Source: Lactobacillus melliventris
Lineage (GTDB): Bacteria > Bacillota > Bacilli > Lactobacillales > Lactobacillaceae
Reading direction: 5' to 3'
Length of the DNA: 64,000 nucleotides
NCBI RefSeq assembly: GCF_013346935.1
Contig: NZ_JAAEEB010000001.1
Span: 62,001 to 126,000 of the forward strand
A model generated the notes under the pieces. It ran no database searches. It was not told the origin of the DNA and saw only the letters and a list, made by a program, of their open reading frames with translations. Of this stretch, positions 44,069-53,788 are shown piece after piece. The translations under genes and the position numbers were made by a program. Numbering within the stretch: the first letter of the stretch is position 1; each line of letters starts with the position of its first letter.

Positions 44069-45520
44069 ATGAAGTTGATTTATCAGCATATGCTTAGTTT
44101 TTTACTAATCATTATTACTACGGTATCAATAATCGGTTTTTCTGAAATTAATAATACTACTCAACAATCGTACGAATATAATTATCGGCGAATGGAAGAT
44201 TTTGCCGCGGCATTAGGTACTTTGGCTACAAATGATAAAAAGGACGGAGCAGCAATGCTGAATCCCAAATTTTTAAATAAGCTGGAATTTGTCCTTCATA
44301 GCGATAGGGTGTATCTTAGCGTTTTTAATGCACATGGTTCACAAGTTTATCCTCAAAGAAATGACAAAATTAAACTTACCCCTCATCGCCTGGGGCAGTT
44401 AAAACATGGCAAGAAGTTACGTATTAAAAATAATAACGAAGCACTCTCCAGCTTAGGCTATAAAAAGGATGCTTGTACTGGTGTACTTTTACCCTGGAAG
44501 GATAAGGGAAAATTTATTGGTGCAATGTGGTTAGGAGTCAGAATTGCCCAAGTAGAGCGACCTGTAAGAATCGCCAAGCAAAATCTCTTCAACGCGTTAG
44601 TTTCTACCATTATTGTAGGTTTAGTACTCAGCTTGATTCTTTCTTTTTATGCAACCAATAGAATTAAAAAGTTATCTGTCGCTACCAAAAAAGTTACAGC
44701 AGGTGACTTTGATGTGCAGACACATTACTGTGGTCATGATGAAATAACTCAGCTGGCAGATAACTTCAACCAGATGGTTCGGACTTTAAAAAAATCAAAT
44801 CAAGAAGTGAAAGAGCAAGAAAAAAGGCGAGACCAGTTTATGGCTGATGCTGCTCATGAAATGCGCACACCTTTGACTACGATCAATGGTATTTTAGAAG
44901 GCTTACAATATGATGCAATTCCTGATAAAGCTAAGCCCAAGTCTATTGCCTTGATGAGTAGAGAAACTAAGCGGTTAATTCGTTTAGTTAATGAAAATTT
45001 GGATTATGAAAAAATTCGTAATAACCAAATAAATTTAGTTAAAACGCGCTTTAATGCCAGAAAGACATTTGAAGATGTAACAATGCAACTTAAGCAAAAT
45101 GCTGCTAAAGCTGATGATACAATCTTTATCACTGCTCCAAAAAATCTGCCTGTTTATGCAGATAAAGATCGTTTTACCCAAATAATGGTTAATTTGGTGC
45201 AGAATGCAATTCAGTTTACAGCTAACGGTAAAATTGAAATTAGCGGTTATAGAATTGCACACGCAACGGTAATTATGATTAAAGATAATGGTATCGGAAT
45301 GAATCAGCAACAAATTAAATACGCTTTTGAAAGATACTTTAAGGCTGATCCTTCACGCAGCCGCTCTGGTAAAGGAGAATATGGTTTAGGATTATCTATT
45401 GTATCCTCTTTGATCAAACAGCATGGTGGCAAAATTAGTGTCCAATCTGCAATCAATCAAGGAGCGGAATTTACAATCATACTTTTTGACCAGGGTTATG
45501 AACAATATCTTGAAGATTAA
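44069..45520 (+). CDS. Sensor histidine kinase
   Basis: A 483-residue membrane kinase. Helix 1 (about 8-25), an extracytoplasmic sensor of about 145 residues, helix 2 (about 171-192), a HAMP domain, then the H-box MADAAHEMRTPLTTI (His263), N-box VNLVQNAIQF, G1 DNGIGM and G2 GLGLSIVSSLI. This is the HisKA/HATPase_c layout. It probably responds to an envelope signal, and may work with the SdpI-like protein. The target genes are not known. Confidence 0.9.
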   Translation: MKLIYQHMLSFLLIIITTVSIIGFSEINNTTQQSYEYNYRRMEDFAAALGTLATNDKKDGAAMLNPKFLNKLEFVLHSDRVYLSVFNAHGSQVYPQRNDKIKLTPHRLGQLKHGKKLRIKNNNEALSSLGYKKDACTGVLLPWKDKGKFIGAMWLGVRIAQVERPVRIAKQNLFNALVSTIIVGLVLSLILSFYATNRIKKLSVATKKVTAGDFDVQTHYCGHDEITQLADNFNQMVRTLKKSNQEVKEQEKRRDQFMADAAHEMRTPLTTINGILEGLQYDAIPDKAKPKSIALMSRETKRLIRLVNENLDYEKIRNNQINLVKTRFNARKTFEDVTMQLKQNAAKADDTIFITAPKNLPVYADKDRFTQIMVNLVQNAIQFTANGKIEISGYRIAHATVIMIKDNGIGMNQQQIKYAFERYFKADPSRSRSGKGEYGLGLSIVSSLIKQHGGKISVQSAINQGAEFTIILFDQGYEQYLED

Positions 45521-45552
45521 AAAAATCATTTCCACAAAAGGAAATGATTTTT
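45521..45552. terminator. Bidirectional terminator between kinase and SPFH genes
   Basis: AAAAATCATTTCC / GGAAATGATTTTT, a perfect 13-bp stem with a 6-nt loop, starting right after the kinase stop and usable on both strands. Confidence 0.9.
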
Positions 45553-45564
45553 TATTTGTGTGAC

Positions 45565-46431
45565 TTATTTGTCATTTTTACTTGTTTCGTGCCAAACTTT
45601 TGCAGTTACAGGAATTGAACCAAGATTAGTCATTTCATCTTTTCCTACCACAATTAGATTATTGGGACCTTTAGCTAAATTATTGAAACTGTCTAAGCTT
45701 TGATTCTTAAAATAGCCATCACTGGCTTTTGCTAAGGTCAATTGTAACTGGTTAATGCGATACGCTTCTGCGTCTGCTTCGGTTTTAACAGCTTCAGCTT
45801 TGGCCTTTGCTGTAGCAATCAGAGCGTCATTTTTAGCTTTGGTAGTTAATTCAATATTTTTAGCTTCACCTTCCGCCTTTTCAATAGCTGCTATTTTTTC
45901 ACGGTCTGCAGTAAGCTGCTTATCCATTGCTCTTTGAATCTCTGGACTAGGTAAAAGTTCATCAATATTGACCCGAACGACCCGAATGCCATAAATGTCT
46001 GTTAAATCGCCAATAGCTTCTGAAAGTTGAGTGTTAATGCTGCTAGTTGAGCCTAAGGCGTCGTTTAAGTCCATTCTTCCAATGATGTCACGCAAGTGTC
46101 CTCGAATGAGTTCGACCATAGATTTGACCGAATCCGTGTTGTTGTAAAAATACTTGTAAGAATCTGTTACCAAATAATTTAGAGTTAGACTGGTAGTGAT
46201 TTCTGCATTGTCTTTAGTAATAATTGAATATTTTGAGATTTCTGCGGGAAACATTGCCAGTGAGACCTTACGTAATCTCTGAATTACTGGAATAATCAGT
46301 ACCAATCCAGCCTTTACAGTTCTGGAATACTTTCCCAGTGTTTCTATTAAGCCTTCATTATTTTGAGGTACAACACGGCAGCAGGAGAGTAATAAAAGTA
46401 CAATAACTAAAATAATCACTACATAAAGCAT
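45565..46431 (-). CDS. SPFH/stomatin-like membrane protein
   Basis: A 288-residue protein of the stomatin/prohibitin/flotillin group. An N-terminal helix (about 2-17) is followed by the SPFH core (VPQNNEGLIETLGKY, PAEISKYSIITKDNAEI, RGHLRDIIGRMDL) and an Ala/Glu-rich coiled coil (AEGEAKNIELTTKAKNDAL). These proteins oligomerise in membrane microdomains and often act with NfeD or proteases; no nfeD adjoins here. GGAGGAT precedes the ATG. It lies 26 nt after the LTA-synthase-like gene, so the two are probably one operon. Confidence 0.88.
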   Translation of the reverse strand: MLYVVIILVIVLLLLSCCRVVPQNNEGLIETLGKYSRTVKAGLVLIIPVIQRLRKVSLAMFPAEISKYSIITKDNAEITTSLTLNYLVTDSYKYFYNNTDSVKSMVELIRGHLRDIIGRMDLNDALGSTSSINTQLSEAIGDLTDIYGIRVVRVNIDELLPSPEIQRAMDKQLTADREKIAAIEKAEGEAKNIELTTKAKNDALIATAKAKAEAVKTEADAEAYRINQLQLTLAKASDGYFKNQSLDSFNNLAKGPNNLIVVGKDEMTNLGSIPVTAKVWHETSKNDK

Positions 46432-46457
46432 TTTAATCCTCCAAAGATTCCGAATTC

Positions 46458-48659
46458 TTATTTTTCTTTATTATATGACTTTTTATTCTTTTTACTAGAT
46501 TTATTTTTCTTTTCAGTTAAGTGATTACCAGAAACAGATTCAGGAATGGTAGTAATTTCCTCCTCACGTCCCTTTAATTCGATGGCATCTGTCTTATACA
46601 AACCGGTAGTAGATTTGCGGTGTTTACTTATCAGCGCGGTTGATTTATTGTTTAACTGCTGTCTAATATCTTCCATTTGTTTAAAATTAGTTAAGTAGTC
46701 AAACTCATTTGGGTCAACTGGTTTAAAACCGCTGGGAGTGTAAAACCGCAATAAATTATGATTATTTAATAAATCTGAATATTTTAATGATTTTTTACCT
46801 TCTTTTGCTAACTTGTTTATTTCATATTTTTCTTGTTCATTAAAATTGATAATTTGCTTGCCGCTTTTACGGTCATAGACTACTCCCTTAAGACCCTTAC
46901 CACCGATAATGACATACTTTTGACTGACAATCGTGCCATTCCTAAAAACAACCCACGGACGATATTTGGGAGCTAACAGATCATGGCCAAATTGAATATA
47001 ATTACGGTTAGAAATGCCTAAAAGATGAAGTATTGTTGGCAAAACATCAATTTCACCAGCGACTTCGTGTTTAATTTTTCCTTTGAGATTGGGTGCGTGG
47101 ATCATAAAAGGCACGCGTTGCATTTGTACGTTATTGAAAGCATTCCAGGTATCAGAGCTTTCACCAACAATCGGTGCTAAAGTTTCATTCTCCGAATTAG
47201 TTAAGCCGTAATGATCACCGTATATTACTACCATAGTGTTTTTGATTAAACCGGATTTCTTTAAGTAATCGAAAAATTCGCGAATAGATTGATCCAGATA
47301 ATGGGCTGTTTCAAAGTAGTTGTTAATTGACTTGTCCGCAGTATCACTGGTTTTAAACGTTGGATCCAGATCTTCTTCATCCATATCAAACGGCGTGTGA
47401 TTAGTTACGGTGATGAATTTAGTATAAAAAGGTTGCTGCATTCTTTCTAAATATTTAATACTTTCAGCAAACAATATTTTGTCTTTAATACCGTAGCCAA
47501 TGTGGTCGTTTTTATCATGGCTAAAGTAATTTTGGTCAAAGAAATAATTATAACCAAGATTTTTATAAACATCATCGCGATTCCAAAAAGAACCTACATT
47601 ACCATGAAATACCGCTGACGTATAGTTGCCGTGTTGACGTAAAATCTGTGGTGCAGCCTGAAAGGTGTTTGAACTGCCCATCGCTGTAAATAAAGAACCA
47701 TCAGAAATACCGTATGTGCCAGTTTCCAGCATGTTCTCCGCATCACTGGTACGACCAATACCGACTTGATGGTAAAAATTGGCAAAACTCAAAGTGTGTT
47801 TGTCGTGATAAATTGAATTGAGGTAAGGTGTGACCTCTTTTCCGTTAATTTTCAGATCAATCAAAAATTGTTGAAAGCTCTCAAGATGAATAATAATAAC
47901 ATTTTTGCCCTTTTCTTTACCGAAGTACTCTGGATTTGCGGGCAATTTATTTCTTTGGTTATAAGTCAAAATTTTGTTTAAATCGGCAGTATTGGCATTT
48001 CTATTTACCTGTTCCGTTTGTTCATTCTTAATACCATCATAGACAGTATAAGTATTAATACCGAGGTACTTGACAATGTATGAACGATCAAAAGTTGTCC
48101 CTAATAACCTTGGTCTGGATGATTCGGCCAGAAAAATATTTAGTACCAAAACCAAACTACCGACAGAAGTAACAGCAAAAGGGGTAAGAAGGCCAAAAGA
48201 TTTCTGATCAATTTTTATTTTGTGAGTGATTAATAGTGTAACTACAACGATAAGATCAAGCCACAATAATAGATCGGAAGGCTGAAGTAGTGCTACAGCG
48301 CTTTTTCCTAAGCCAGGAGCGACTTTTCCAGCATTAGTTATGGTCTTGACGGTGATAAAATCAGAGAATTGACGGTAATAAAGAATATTTGCAAATAACA
48401 ATCCTGAATTTGCAAAATCAAGCAGCAGCATGGCACAATAAGAAACAAGCGGCTTAGAAAAATAAAGTCCAATGCTAATAAGTAAAATAGCACTGCCAAC
48501 CGGACTCAGCCACATTATAAAATGTTGATAGGGGTCGGAAATACCCAAGTTGAAATCATGATAGGCAGCAAAAATGTATTTCAGTGTAAATAAAACAACC
48601 AGAAGGCAAAAAAAGCCTATACGAGTCTGAATGAAATTGGTCAGATTTTTTTTATTCAA
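46458..48659 (-). CDS. LTA synthase family protein (phosphoglycerol transferase)
   Basis: A 733-residue membrane enzyme. Five N-terminal helices (to about residue 178) precede an extracellular sulfatase-like domain with metal ligand Glu260 (IHLESFQ), catalytic nucleophile Thr304 (IGRTSDAEN) and VIYGDHYGLT. LtaS-type enzymes add glycerol-phosphate from phosphatidylglycerol to lipoteichoic acid. The C-terminal tail of about 100 residues is Lys/Ser-rich and ends KKSYNKEK. Start is TTG 48659, with AGGGAG at 9 nt. Whether it is the main LtaS or a paralogue (for example the LtaP primase type) is not decided by sequence. Confidence 0.9.
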   Translation of the reverse strand: MNKKNLTNFIQTRIGFFCLLVVLFTLKYIFAAYHDFNLGISDPYQHFIMWLSPVGSAILLISIGLYFSKPLVSYCAMLLLDFANSGLLFANILYYRQFSDFITVKTITNAGKVAPGLGKSAVALLQPSDLLLWLDLIVVVTLLITHKIKIDQKSFGLLTPFAVTSVGSLVLVLNIFLAESSRPRLLGTTFDRSYIVKYLGINTYTVYDGIKNEQTEQVNRNANTADLNKILTYNQRNKLPANPEYFGKEKGKNVIIIHLESFQQFLIDLKINGKEVTPYLNSIYHDKHTLSFANFYHQVGIGRTSDAENMLETGTYGISDGSLFTAMGSSNTFQAAPQILRQHGNYTSAVFHGNVGSFWNRDDVYKNLGYNYFFDQNYFSHDKNDHIGYGIKDKILFAESIKYLERMQQPFYTKFITVTNHTPFDMDEEDLDPTFKTSDTADKSINNYFETAHYLDQSIREFFDYLKKSGLIKNTMVVIYGDHYGLTNSENETLAPIVGESSDTWNAFNNVQMQRVPFMIHAPNLKGKIKHEVAGEIDVLPTILHLLGISNRNYIQFGHDLLAPKYRPWVVFRNGTIVSQKYVIIGGKGLKGVVYDRKSGKQIINFNEQEKYEINKLAKEGKKSLKYSDLLNNHNLLRFYTPSGFKPVDPNEFDYLTNFKQMEDIRQQLNNKSTALISKHRKSTTGLYKTDAIELKGREEEITTIPESVSGNHLTEKKNKSSKKNKKSYNKEK

Positions 48660-48800
48660 AATGAACTCTCCCTTATCAGACTATTTTAAAAGTTTCTGGA
48701 CTTTTAGACAATCTTTTCCAAATAGTTAGACCTTTTTTAATAATTAAACAGGAAATTTGAGTATAATTTAAATGAACTCTATTTTAGGAACTGAACCAGT

Positions 48801-49427
48801 ATGATATTTTTAGGACCAATATATAACCAGCTTTCACAACTTTATGCGACCAAAATAAATCATTTTGCTTTGATTAAGCTAATCATGTTGGCACTTGATA
48901 AAACTCTTTTTTACTTTTTATTTTTTATGGTAATGCGTTTAATTTGGCTGATGACTATTAGAAGCAGACGCACTGTAAAGTCAGAAGCAGCAGTATGGCT
49001 ATTTGCTTTTTATTTGATATTAGTTTTAATGTTGACGACCTTTCGCAATACGTATTTTCCTTGGAATCTAACCTTAAACCTTCACAGGCCTCTTAATGAA
49101 ATTAATTTTGTCTTTCTCAGGGAAACGTGGAAAATGTATCACGCTCAAAGTAGGCTTGATTTTTTTTATAATTCTTTGGGTAACATTCTTTGTTTTGTAC
49201 CTTTTGGCTTTTTGTCACCATTTGTTTTTCCCAAAAAGCAAACGTTCTGGCGGGTTTTATTAGCCGGAATTATTTTTTCGGTTTTCATTGAAGGGATGCA
49301 ATTTTTGCTTGAAACTGGAGTGACCGATATTGATGATGTGTTCTTTAATAGTTGCGGCACGGCGGTTGGCTATTTTGGTTACTTATTGGTTATGTTAATC
49401 AGGAGAAAGTCTCGTAAAACTAACTAA
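48801..49427 (+). CDS. VanZ-family membrane protein
   Basis: A 208-residue membrane protein with about five hydrophobic segments. The VanZ-like signature is seen as NSLGNILCFVPFGFLSPF and FSVFIEGMQFLLETGVTDIDDVFFNSCGTAVGYF. VanZ proteins give low-level teicoplanin resistance in enterococci; most homologues are of unknown role. The ribosome site is weak (AGGAACTG). It is divergent from the LTA-synthase-like gene. Confidence 0.82.
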   Translation: MIFLGPIYNQLSQLYATKINHFALIKLIMLALDKTLFYFLFFMVMRLIWLMTIRSRRTVKSEAAVWLFAFYLILVLMLTTFRNTYFPWNLTLNLHRPLNEINFVFLRETWKMYHAQSRLDFFYNSLGNILCFVPFGFLSPFVFPKKQTFWRVLLAGIIFSVFIEGMQFLLETGVTDIDDVFFNSCGTAVGYFGYLLVMLIRRKSRKTN

Positions 49428-49453
49428 AAGGTCTGGCATTTATAAAATAAGAT

Positions 49454-49462
49454 TGCTAAAAT
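49454..49462 (+). promoter_or_regulatory. Extended -10 promoter of pgi
   Basis: TGcTAAAAT lies 45 nt before the pgi ATG, in the short gap after the VanZ gene. Confidence 0.5.
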
Positions 49463-49506
49463 GTTCTTGTGAAAGAAGTATTTAATTCAGTAAGGAGAGC
49501 GTAAAT

Positions 49507-50856
49507 ATGAGTTTAATTAAATTTGATAGCACCAAATTAACCCCATTTGTTCATAAAAATGAACTAAGTGAAATGCAGGCTATTGTTGATGCTTCTGCTA
49601 AAGAGCTTAAAGATGGCACAGGTGCAGGCAATGATTTTCTAGGCTGGATTGATCTGCCAGTTAATTATGACCAAGATGAGTTTGCCAGAATTAAAAAAGC
49701 CGCTAAAAAGATTCAAAGTGATTCTGAAGTATTGGTATGTATCGGAATAGGTGGTTCTTACTTAGGTGCTCAAGCTGCCGTTGAATTTTTGAATGGTGCG
49801 TTTTACGGTAAGGGTAAAGAAAAATATCCTACTATTGTTTTTTGCGGCAATTCATTGTCCGGCTCATACTTACATGACTTAATCGAGTGGGTTGGCGATA
49901 AGGACTTTAGCGTAAATATTATTTCTAAGTCTGGTACAACTACTGAACCAGCTGTTGCTTTCCGCATTTTTAAAGATAAATTAATTAAAAAGTATGGTGA
50001 AGAAGAGGCTAAGACCAGAATTTTTGCTACCACCGATAAGGCTAAGGGAGCATTGAAGACTGAGGCAGACGCTGAAGGCTACGAAGAATTTGTTGTGCCG
50101 GACGATATTGGTGGTCGTTACAGCGTTTTGTCGGCTGTGGGTCTTTTACCAATAGCTGTTTCTGGAGCTGATATTGATCAGTTGATGAAAGGTGCTGCTG
50201 ATGCCAGAGCCGATTACACCAATACAGACTTGAGTAAAGCAACCCCTTATCAATATGCTGCATTGCGTAATATTTTGTATCGCAAGGGTTACACTACTGA
50301 AATAGTTGAAAATTACGAACCAACTTTAAGAATGTTTAGTGAATGGTGCAAACAATTAATGGGTGAATCTGAAGGTAAGGATAATAAAGGTATTTGGCCA
50401 GCAAGCGCCAATTTTACTACCGACCTTCATTCATTAGGACAATATATTCAAGAAGGCAGAAGAAACCTCTTTGAAACTGTTATTAGAGTTGAAAACCCCA
50501 CAAATGATGTCGAAATTCCTTCTGATGATCGCAATTTAGACCAGCTGAATTTTTTATCCGGTAAGAGTTTAAACTTTGTTAATGAACGTGCTTATGAGGG
50601 TGTTGTTCTGGCTCACACAGATGGTGGAGTACCGGTAATGACAGTTAACATTCCAGATCAAACTGAACATACTTTAGGCTACTTAATTTACTTCTTTGAG
50701 TTGGCTATTGCTGTTTCTGGTTATGTCAATGGCATTAATCCATTCAACCAGCCAGGCGTTGAAGAATATAAGCGTAATATGTTTGGTTTGCTTAACAAAC
50801 CAGGTTATGAAGAATTACACGATGACCTAGCTAATAGATTTAAACAGGAAAACTAA
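49507..50856 (+). CDS. pgi: Glucose-6-phosphate isomerase
   Basis: A 449-residue glycolytic enzyme interconverting glucose-6-P and fructose-6-P. Motifs: [46 protein letters not shown] (PGI signature), [17 protein letters not shown] and [14 protein letters not shown]. Length is normal for firmicute Pgi. AAGGAGAG precedes the ATG. It supplies fructose-6-P to glmS and connects the sugar loci of this window to glycolysis. Confidence 0.97.
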   Translation: MSLIKFDSTKLTPFVHKNELSEMQAIVDASAKELKDGTGAGNDFLGWIDLPVNYDQDEFARIKKAAKKIQSDSEVLVCIGIGGSYLGAQAAVEFLNGAFYGKGKEKYPTIVFCGNSLSGSYLHDLIEWVGDKDFSVNIISKSGTTTEPAVAFRIFKDKLIKKYGEEEAKTRIFATTDKAKGALKTEADAEGYEEFVVPDDIGGRYSVLSAVGLLPIAVSGADIDQLMKGAADARADYTNTDLSKATPYQYAALRNILYRKGYTTEIVENYEPTLRMFSEWCKQLMGESEGKDNKGIWPASANFTTDLHSLGQYIQEGRRNLFETVIRVENPTNDVEIPSDDRNLDQLNFLSGKSLNFVNERAYEGVVLAHTDGGVPVMTVNIPDQTEHTLGYLIYFFELAIAVSGYVNGINPFNQPGVEEYKRNMFGLLNKPGYEELHDDLANRFKQEN

Positions 50857-50950
50857 TTTTTATTTATTGCAACTTCTTTTAAATAAGACTAACATAAATA
50901 TATAGAGATTAACCTGTACATCATATATAGTGATATTTAATCATAATGGA

Positions 50951-50986
50951 AAGGGTAAAAGTTTATGACTTTTAACCCTTTTTTAT
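50951..50986 (+). terminator. Terminator directly before the second DHA2 gene
   Basis: AAGGGTAAAAGT / ACTTTTAACCCTT with one bulge and a 5-nt loop, then TTTTTT. It ends only a few bases before the AAGGAG of the MFS gene. It may simply end pgi, but then the MFS gene needs a promoter upstream of or within it, so attenuation is possible. Confidence 0.75.
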
Positions 50987-50999
50987 TAAGGAGAAATAT

Positions 51000-52388
51000 A
51001 TGGAAGAAAAAAGAGAGACACCAAAACGGGTTTTGGCGATTATCAGTTGTGCTTTAATGGCTTTTGTTTCAATACTAACTGAAACTAGCTTAAATGTTAC
51101 TTTTCCCACTTTAATGAAACAATTTCATATCGGTTTGGGTTTAGTTCAGTGGACTACAACTGGGTACTTACTGACAATTTCTGTAATTATGGTTGCGAGT
51201 TCATATTTGAATGATCGTTTTTCCGCGAGACAATTATTTTTAACTGCTGCAATTGCTTTTATTGCCGGATCGGTTGTAGCGGGCTTTGCGACTAATTTTG
51301 GGGTCTTACTGGCAGGTCGCTTAATTTCGTCAATCGGTGCCGGTCTTTCAATTCCATTAATGTTCAACATGGTTGTTGAACTGATGCCGCAAGAAAAATG
51401 GGGTTTTTACATGGGACTAACTGGCTTAGTTATTATACTTGCACCATCTTTGGGGCCAACCTTTGGTGGCACTGTGGTTTACTATTTTGGCTGGCCACTA
51501 ATTTTTGAAATTGTAGCTATAATTGCAATAATCATCATGATCTTGGGCCTATTTGTGGTAGAGCAATACCATGAAAAAAAGCATCCCAGCTTTGACTGGT
51601 TAAGCTATATCGTTATTGCCAGTGCAATGATTATTTTTAACTTAGGCTTTAATCGCATTAGTAATGGTTTAACAGATGTCGGCTTTTGGCTCAGCATGGT
51701 AGTAGTGGCGATTTTAGTATACGTATTTATTAAACTTTCACGCTCAAGTAAGAAGAAATTAATAAACTTGAGTATTTTCAAAAATAAGCCCTTTATTTTT
51801 GCCATGATTTCCTATCTGTTACTTCAGTTTATTAATATTGGCACTAGTTTTGCCGTTCCTAACTACGTGCAGATTGTTAATCACGCTAGTTCTCTTGTTG
51901 GTGGTTTAGTTTTACTTCCGGGATGTATTATTAGTGGTATTTTAAATCCGTGGTTTGGACGTATTTATGATAAAAAGGGTGCACCGTTACCTTTGTTGAC
52001 CGGAACAGTATTTTGTTTAACAGCATGTCTGCTTTTTGCGATTTTTAGCTTAAAAATTAGTACAGTGATGGTCGGTGTCTTTTACGGAATTATGATTATT
52101 GGTCGCCAAATGGCGTTTAACAACACAATGGCAGAGGCCTCAAAACTGCAACCAGAAGAATTGCATACTGATGCTACCGCAGTCTTTCAAACTGGCCAGC
52201 AATATGCTGGCTCAATGGGGACTACAGTAATGGCTGCCATTATTTCTTCTTGGCAAAAAAGACCGGGCAATTATGCTGCACTCACTGCTCAAGGAAGTCA
52301 AGAAGCCTTTCTATTTTTGACGTTTGTCAGTGTCATAATTTTACTAAGTTATTTAAACTTGTTTAGACTTGAGCAAAAAATGAGATAA
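51000..52388 (+). CDS. DHA2-family drug:H+ antiporter (second paralogue)
   Basis: A 462-residue, 14-helix MFS exporter, related along its length to the product at 5840 (ETSLNVTFPTLMKQF..VQWTTTGYLL, GRLISSIGAGLSIPLMFNMV, GPTFGG, TTVMAAII near the end). AAGGAG precedes the ATG. No regulator is adjacent, unlike the first copy. Substrate unknown. It has its own terminator downstream. Confidence 0.87.
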   Translation: MEEKRETPKRVLAIISCALMAFVSILTETSLNVTFPTLMKQFHIGLGLVQWTTTGYLLTISVIMVASSYLNDRFSARQLFLTAAIAFIAGSVVAGFATNFGVLLAGRLISSIGAGLSIPLMFNMVVELMPQEKWGFYMGLTGLVIILAPSLGPTFGGTVVYYFGWPLIFEIVAIIAIIIMILGLFVVEQYHEKKHPSFDWLSYIVIASAMIIFNLGFNRISNGLTDVGFWLSMVVVAILVYVFIKLSRSSKKKLINLSIFKNKPFIFAMISYLLLQFINIGTSFAVPNYVQIVNHASSLVGGLVLLPGCIISGILNPWFGRIYDKKGAPLPLLTGTVFCLTACLLFAIFSLKISTVMVGVFYGIMIIGRQMAFNNTMAEASKLQPEELHTDATAVFQTGQQYAGSMGTTVMAAIISSWQKRPGNYAALTAQGSQEAFLFLTFVSVIILLSYLNLFRLEQKMR

Positions 52389-52416
52389 ATAATTAAATAG
52401 TTTCGTTAATTGCTGT

Positions 52417-52449
52417 AACTTCATTTGCAATAAATGAAGTTATTTTTTG
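52417..52449 (+). terminator. Intrinsic terminator after the second DHA2 gene
   Basis: TAACTTCATTT / AAATGAAGTTA stem with a short loop and a T run. Confidence 0.85.
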
Positions 52450-52504
52450 CCAGATAATTAACATTAAAATAAATTAACATTTTAGTGTACATTTTTAAAT
52501 AAAA

Positions 52505-52513
52505 TGATAAAAT
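52505..52513 (+). promoter_or_regulatory. Extended -10 promoter of the uORF-PfoR unit
   Basis: TGaTAAAAT, 34 nt before the small ORF; TGTACA lies 16 bp upstream of the hexamer as a weak -35. Confidence 0.45.
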
Positions 52514-52546
52514 ACTTAATAATTAATTTTAAGGGAGGAAAAAGCA

Positions 52547-52615
52547 ATGAGACGAATTAGCAATCAGCATATTTCGATTTTGTCACAAATTATTTTGCTG
52601 ACAAAGCATACTTAA
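52547..52615 (+). CDS. Putative 22-residue upstream peptide
   Basis: AAGGGAGGAAAA, one of the strongest ribosome sites in the window, precedes an ATG that opens a 22-codon frame, MRRISNQHISI to LLTKHT, ending in TAA 27 nt before the PfoR-like gene. It is basic with a hydrophobic middle (ILSQIILL). No family is known to me. It could be a regulatory leader peptide for the next gene or a small membrane-active peptide. No terminator stem is seen between it and the next ATG, so control, if any, would be at translation. Confidence 0.5.
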   Translation: MRRISNQHISILSQIILLTKHT

Positions 52616-52642
52616 GAACTATTTAATTAAAGGAGTATAAAT

Positions 52643-53731
52643 ATGGCTGATACAACCAACACCAATAAACTAACAGTAAAAACTTTTCTTAATAAGATTT
52701 TAGCCGGAACCGCAACTGGAATTATTGTGGGGCTGATTCCCAATGCAGTTGTCAGCGCAATTTTAAAGTTATTTGGACAAAATCCGGTGACTGCAACTAT
52801 TAATCAAGCGCTTTTGATCTTTCAATGTGCTACGCCACTATTGATTGGTGCGTTAATTGCGATTCAATTTAAAATGGAGCCACTCGATGTTGCTATTGTA
52901 GGAGCTGCCGCATATGTTGGTTCTGGGGTAACCAAGTTTGTGCCACAGATCGTTAACCCAGCCACTAAAGCTCAAGGAGTTTTTGTATCTGCAGGAACAG
53001 GCGATCTGATTAATACGATGATTACAGCTGCTACAGCTGTGGGACTTTTGCTATTAGTTGGACAACATTTTGGCTCTGTCAAAATTGTTGCCGCACCGAT
53101 TTTTGTGGGTGGTGGAGCTGGTCTAATTGGCATGTTAATTTTGCCTTATGTTAGTAAAATTACCACTTGGCTGGGCACTGTAATTAACTCCTTTACTAAC
53201 CTGCAACCAATATTAATGTGTATTTTAATTTCCTGTATGTTTGCAGTCTTAATCATTTCGCCAATATCAACTGTTGCTATTGGTATGGCTATTCAGTTAA
53301 ATGGTATCTCCGCGGGAGCAGCTGCGATGGGAGTGGCCGCAACCACTTTGGTATTAGTAGTTCATTCTTGGCGCACTAATAAATCTGGAGTTACCATCGC
53401 CATAGCACTGGGAGCTATGAAAATGATGATGCCTAATCTTTTCAGATATCCAATTATCGTTTTGCCAACCTTAATTACTGCAGTTCTTTCTGCTATTCCA
53501 GTAGCTTTATTCCATGTTAGTGGCACACCAGCTTCTGCTGGTTTCGGTCTTGTTGGCTTAGTTGGCCCCCTTGCCGCATTAGACGCTGGTAAAGCAAGCA
53601 TTAATATTGTAATGGCGCTAATTGTCTGGATAGTATTTCCGGTTGTAGTAGCAATGATTTGTCGCTTTCTTTTTGAAAAAGTATTTCATCTTTATGATGA
53701 AAAAGTTGCCTTTGCTTATTTAGGCGAATAA
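52643..53731 (+). CDS. PfoR/PTS_EIIC_2-like membrane protein
   Basis: A 362-residue protein with about ten hydrophobic segments, Gly/Ala-rich (GTATGIIVGLIPNAV, GGGAGLIGMLILPYV, PISTVAIGMAIQLNGISAGAAAMG). This matches the PfoR/'PTS transporter subunit IIC' group (PF13303-like), whose members lack EIIA/EIIB domains and whose transport substrate is unsettled. AAAGGAG precedes the ATG. It is preceded by the 22-codon ORF and lies convergent with the pgmB operon. Confidence 0.72.
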   Translation: MADTTNTNKLTVKTFLNKILAGTATGIIVGLIPNAVVSAILKLFGQNPVTATINQALLIFQCATPLLIGALIAIQFKMEPLDVAIVGAAAYVGSGVTKFVPQIVNPATKAQGVFVSAGTGDLINTMITAATAVGLLLLVGQHFGSVKIVAAPIFVGGGAGLIGMLILPYVSKITTWLGTVINSFTNLQPILMCILISCMFAVLIISPISTVAIGMAIQLNGISAGAAAMGVAATTLVLVVHSWRTNKSGVTIAIALGAMKMMMPNLFRYPIIVLPTLITAVLSAIPVALFHVSGTPASAGFGLVGLVGPLAALDAGKASINIVMALIVWIVFPVVVAMICRFLFEKVFHLYDEKVAFAYLGE

Positions 53732-53788
53732 TTATTTCTGTCATTAAAAAACCAATCCTTACTTACATCAATTTATTTTAAACATCAA

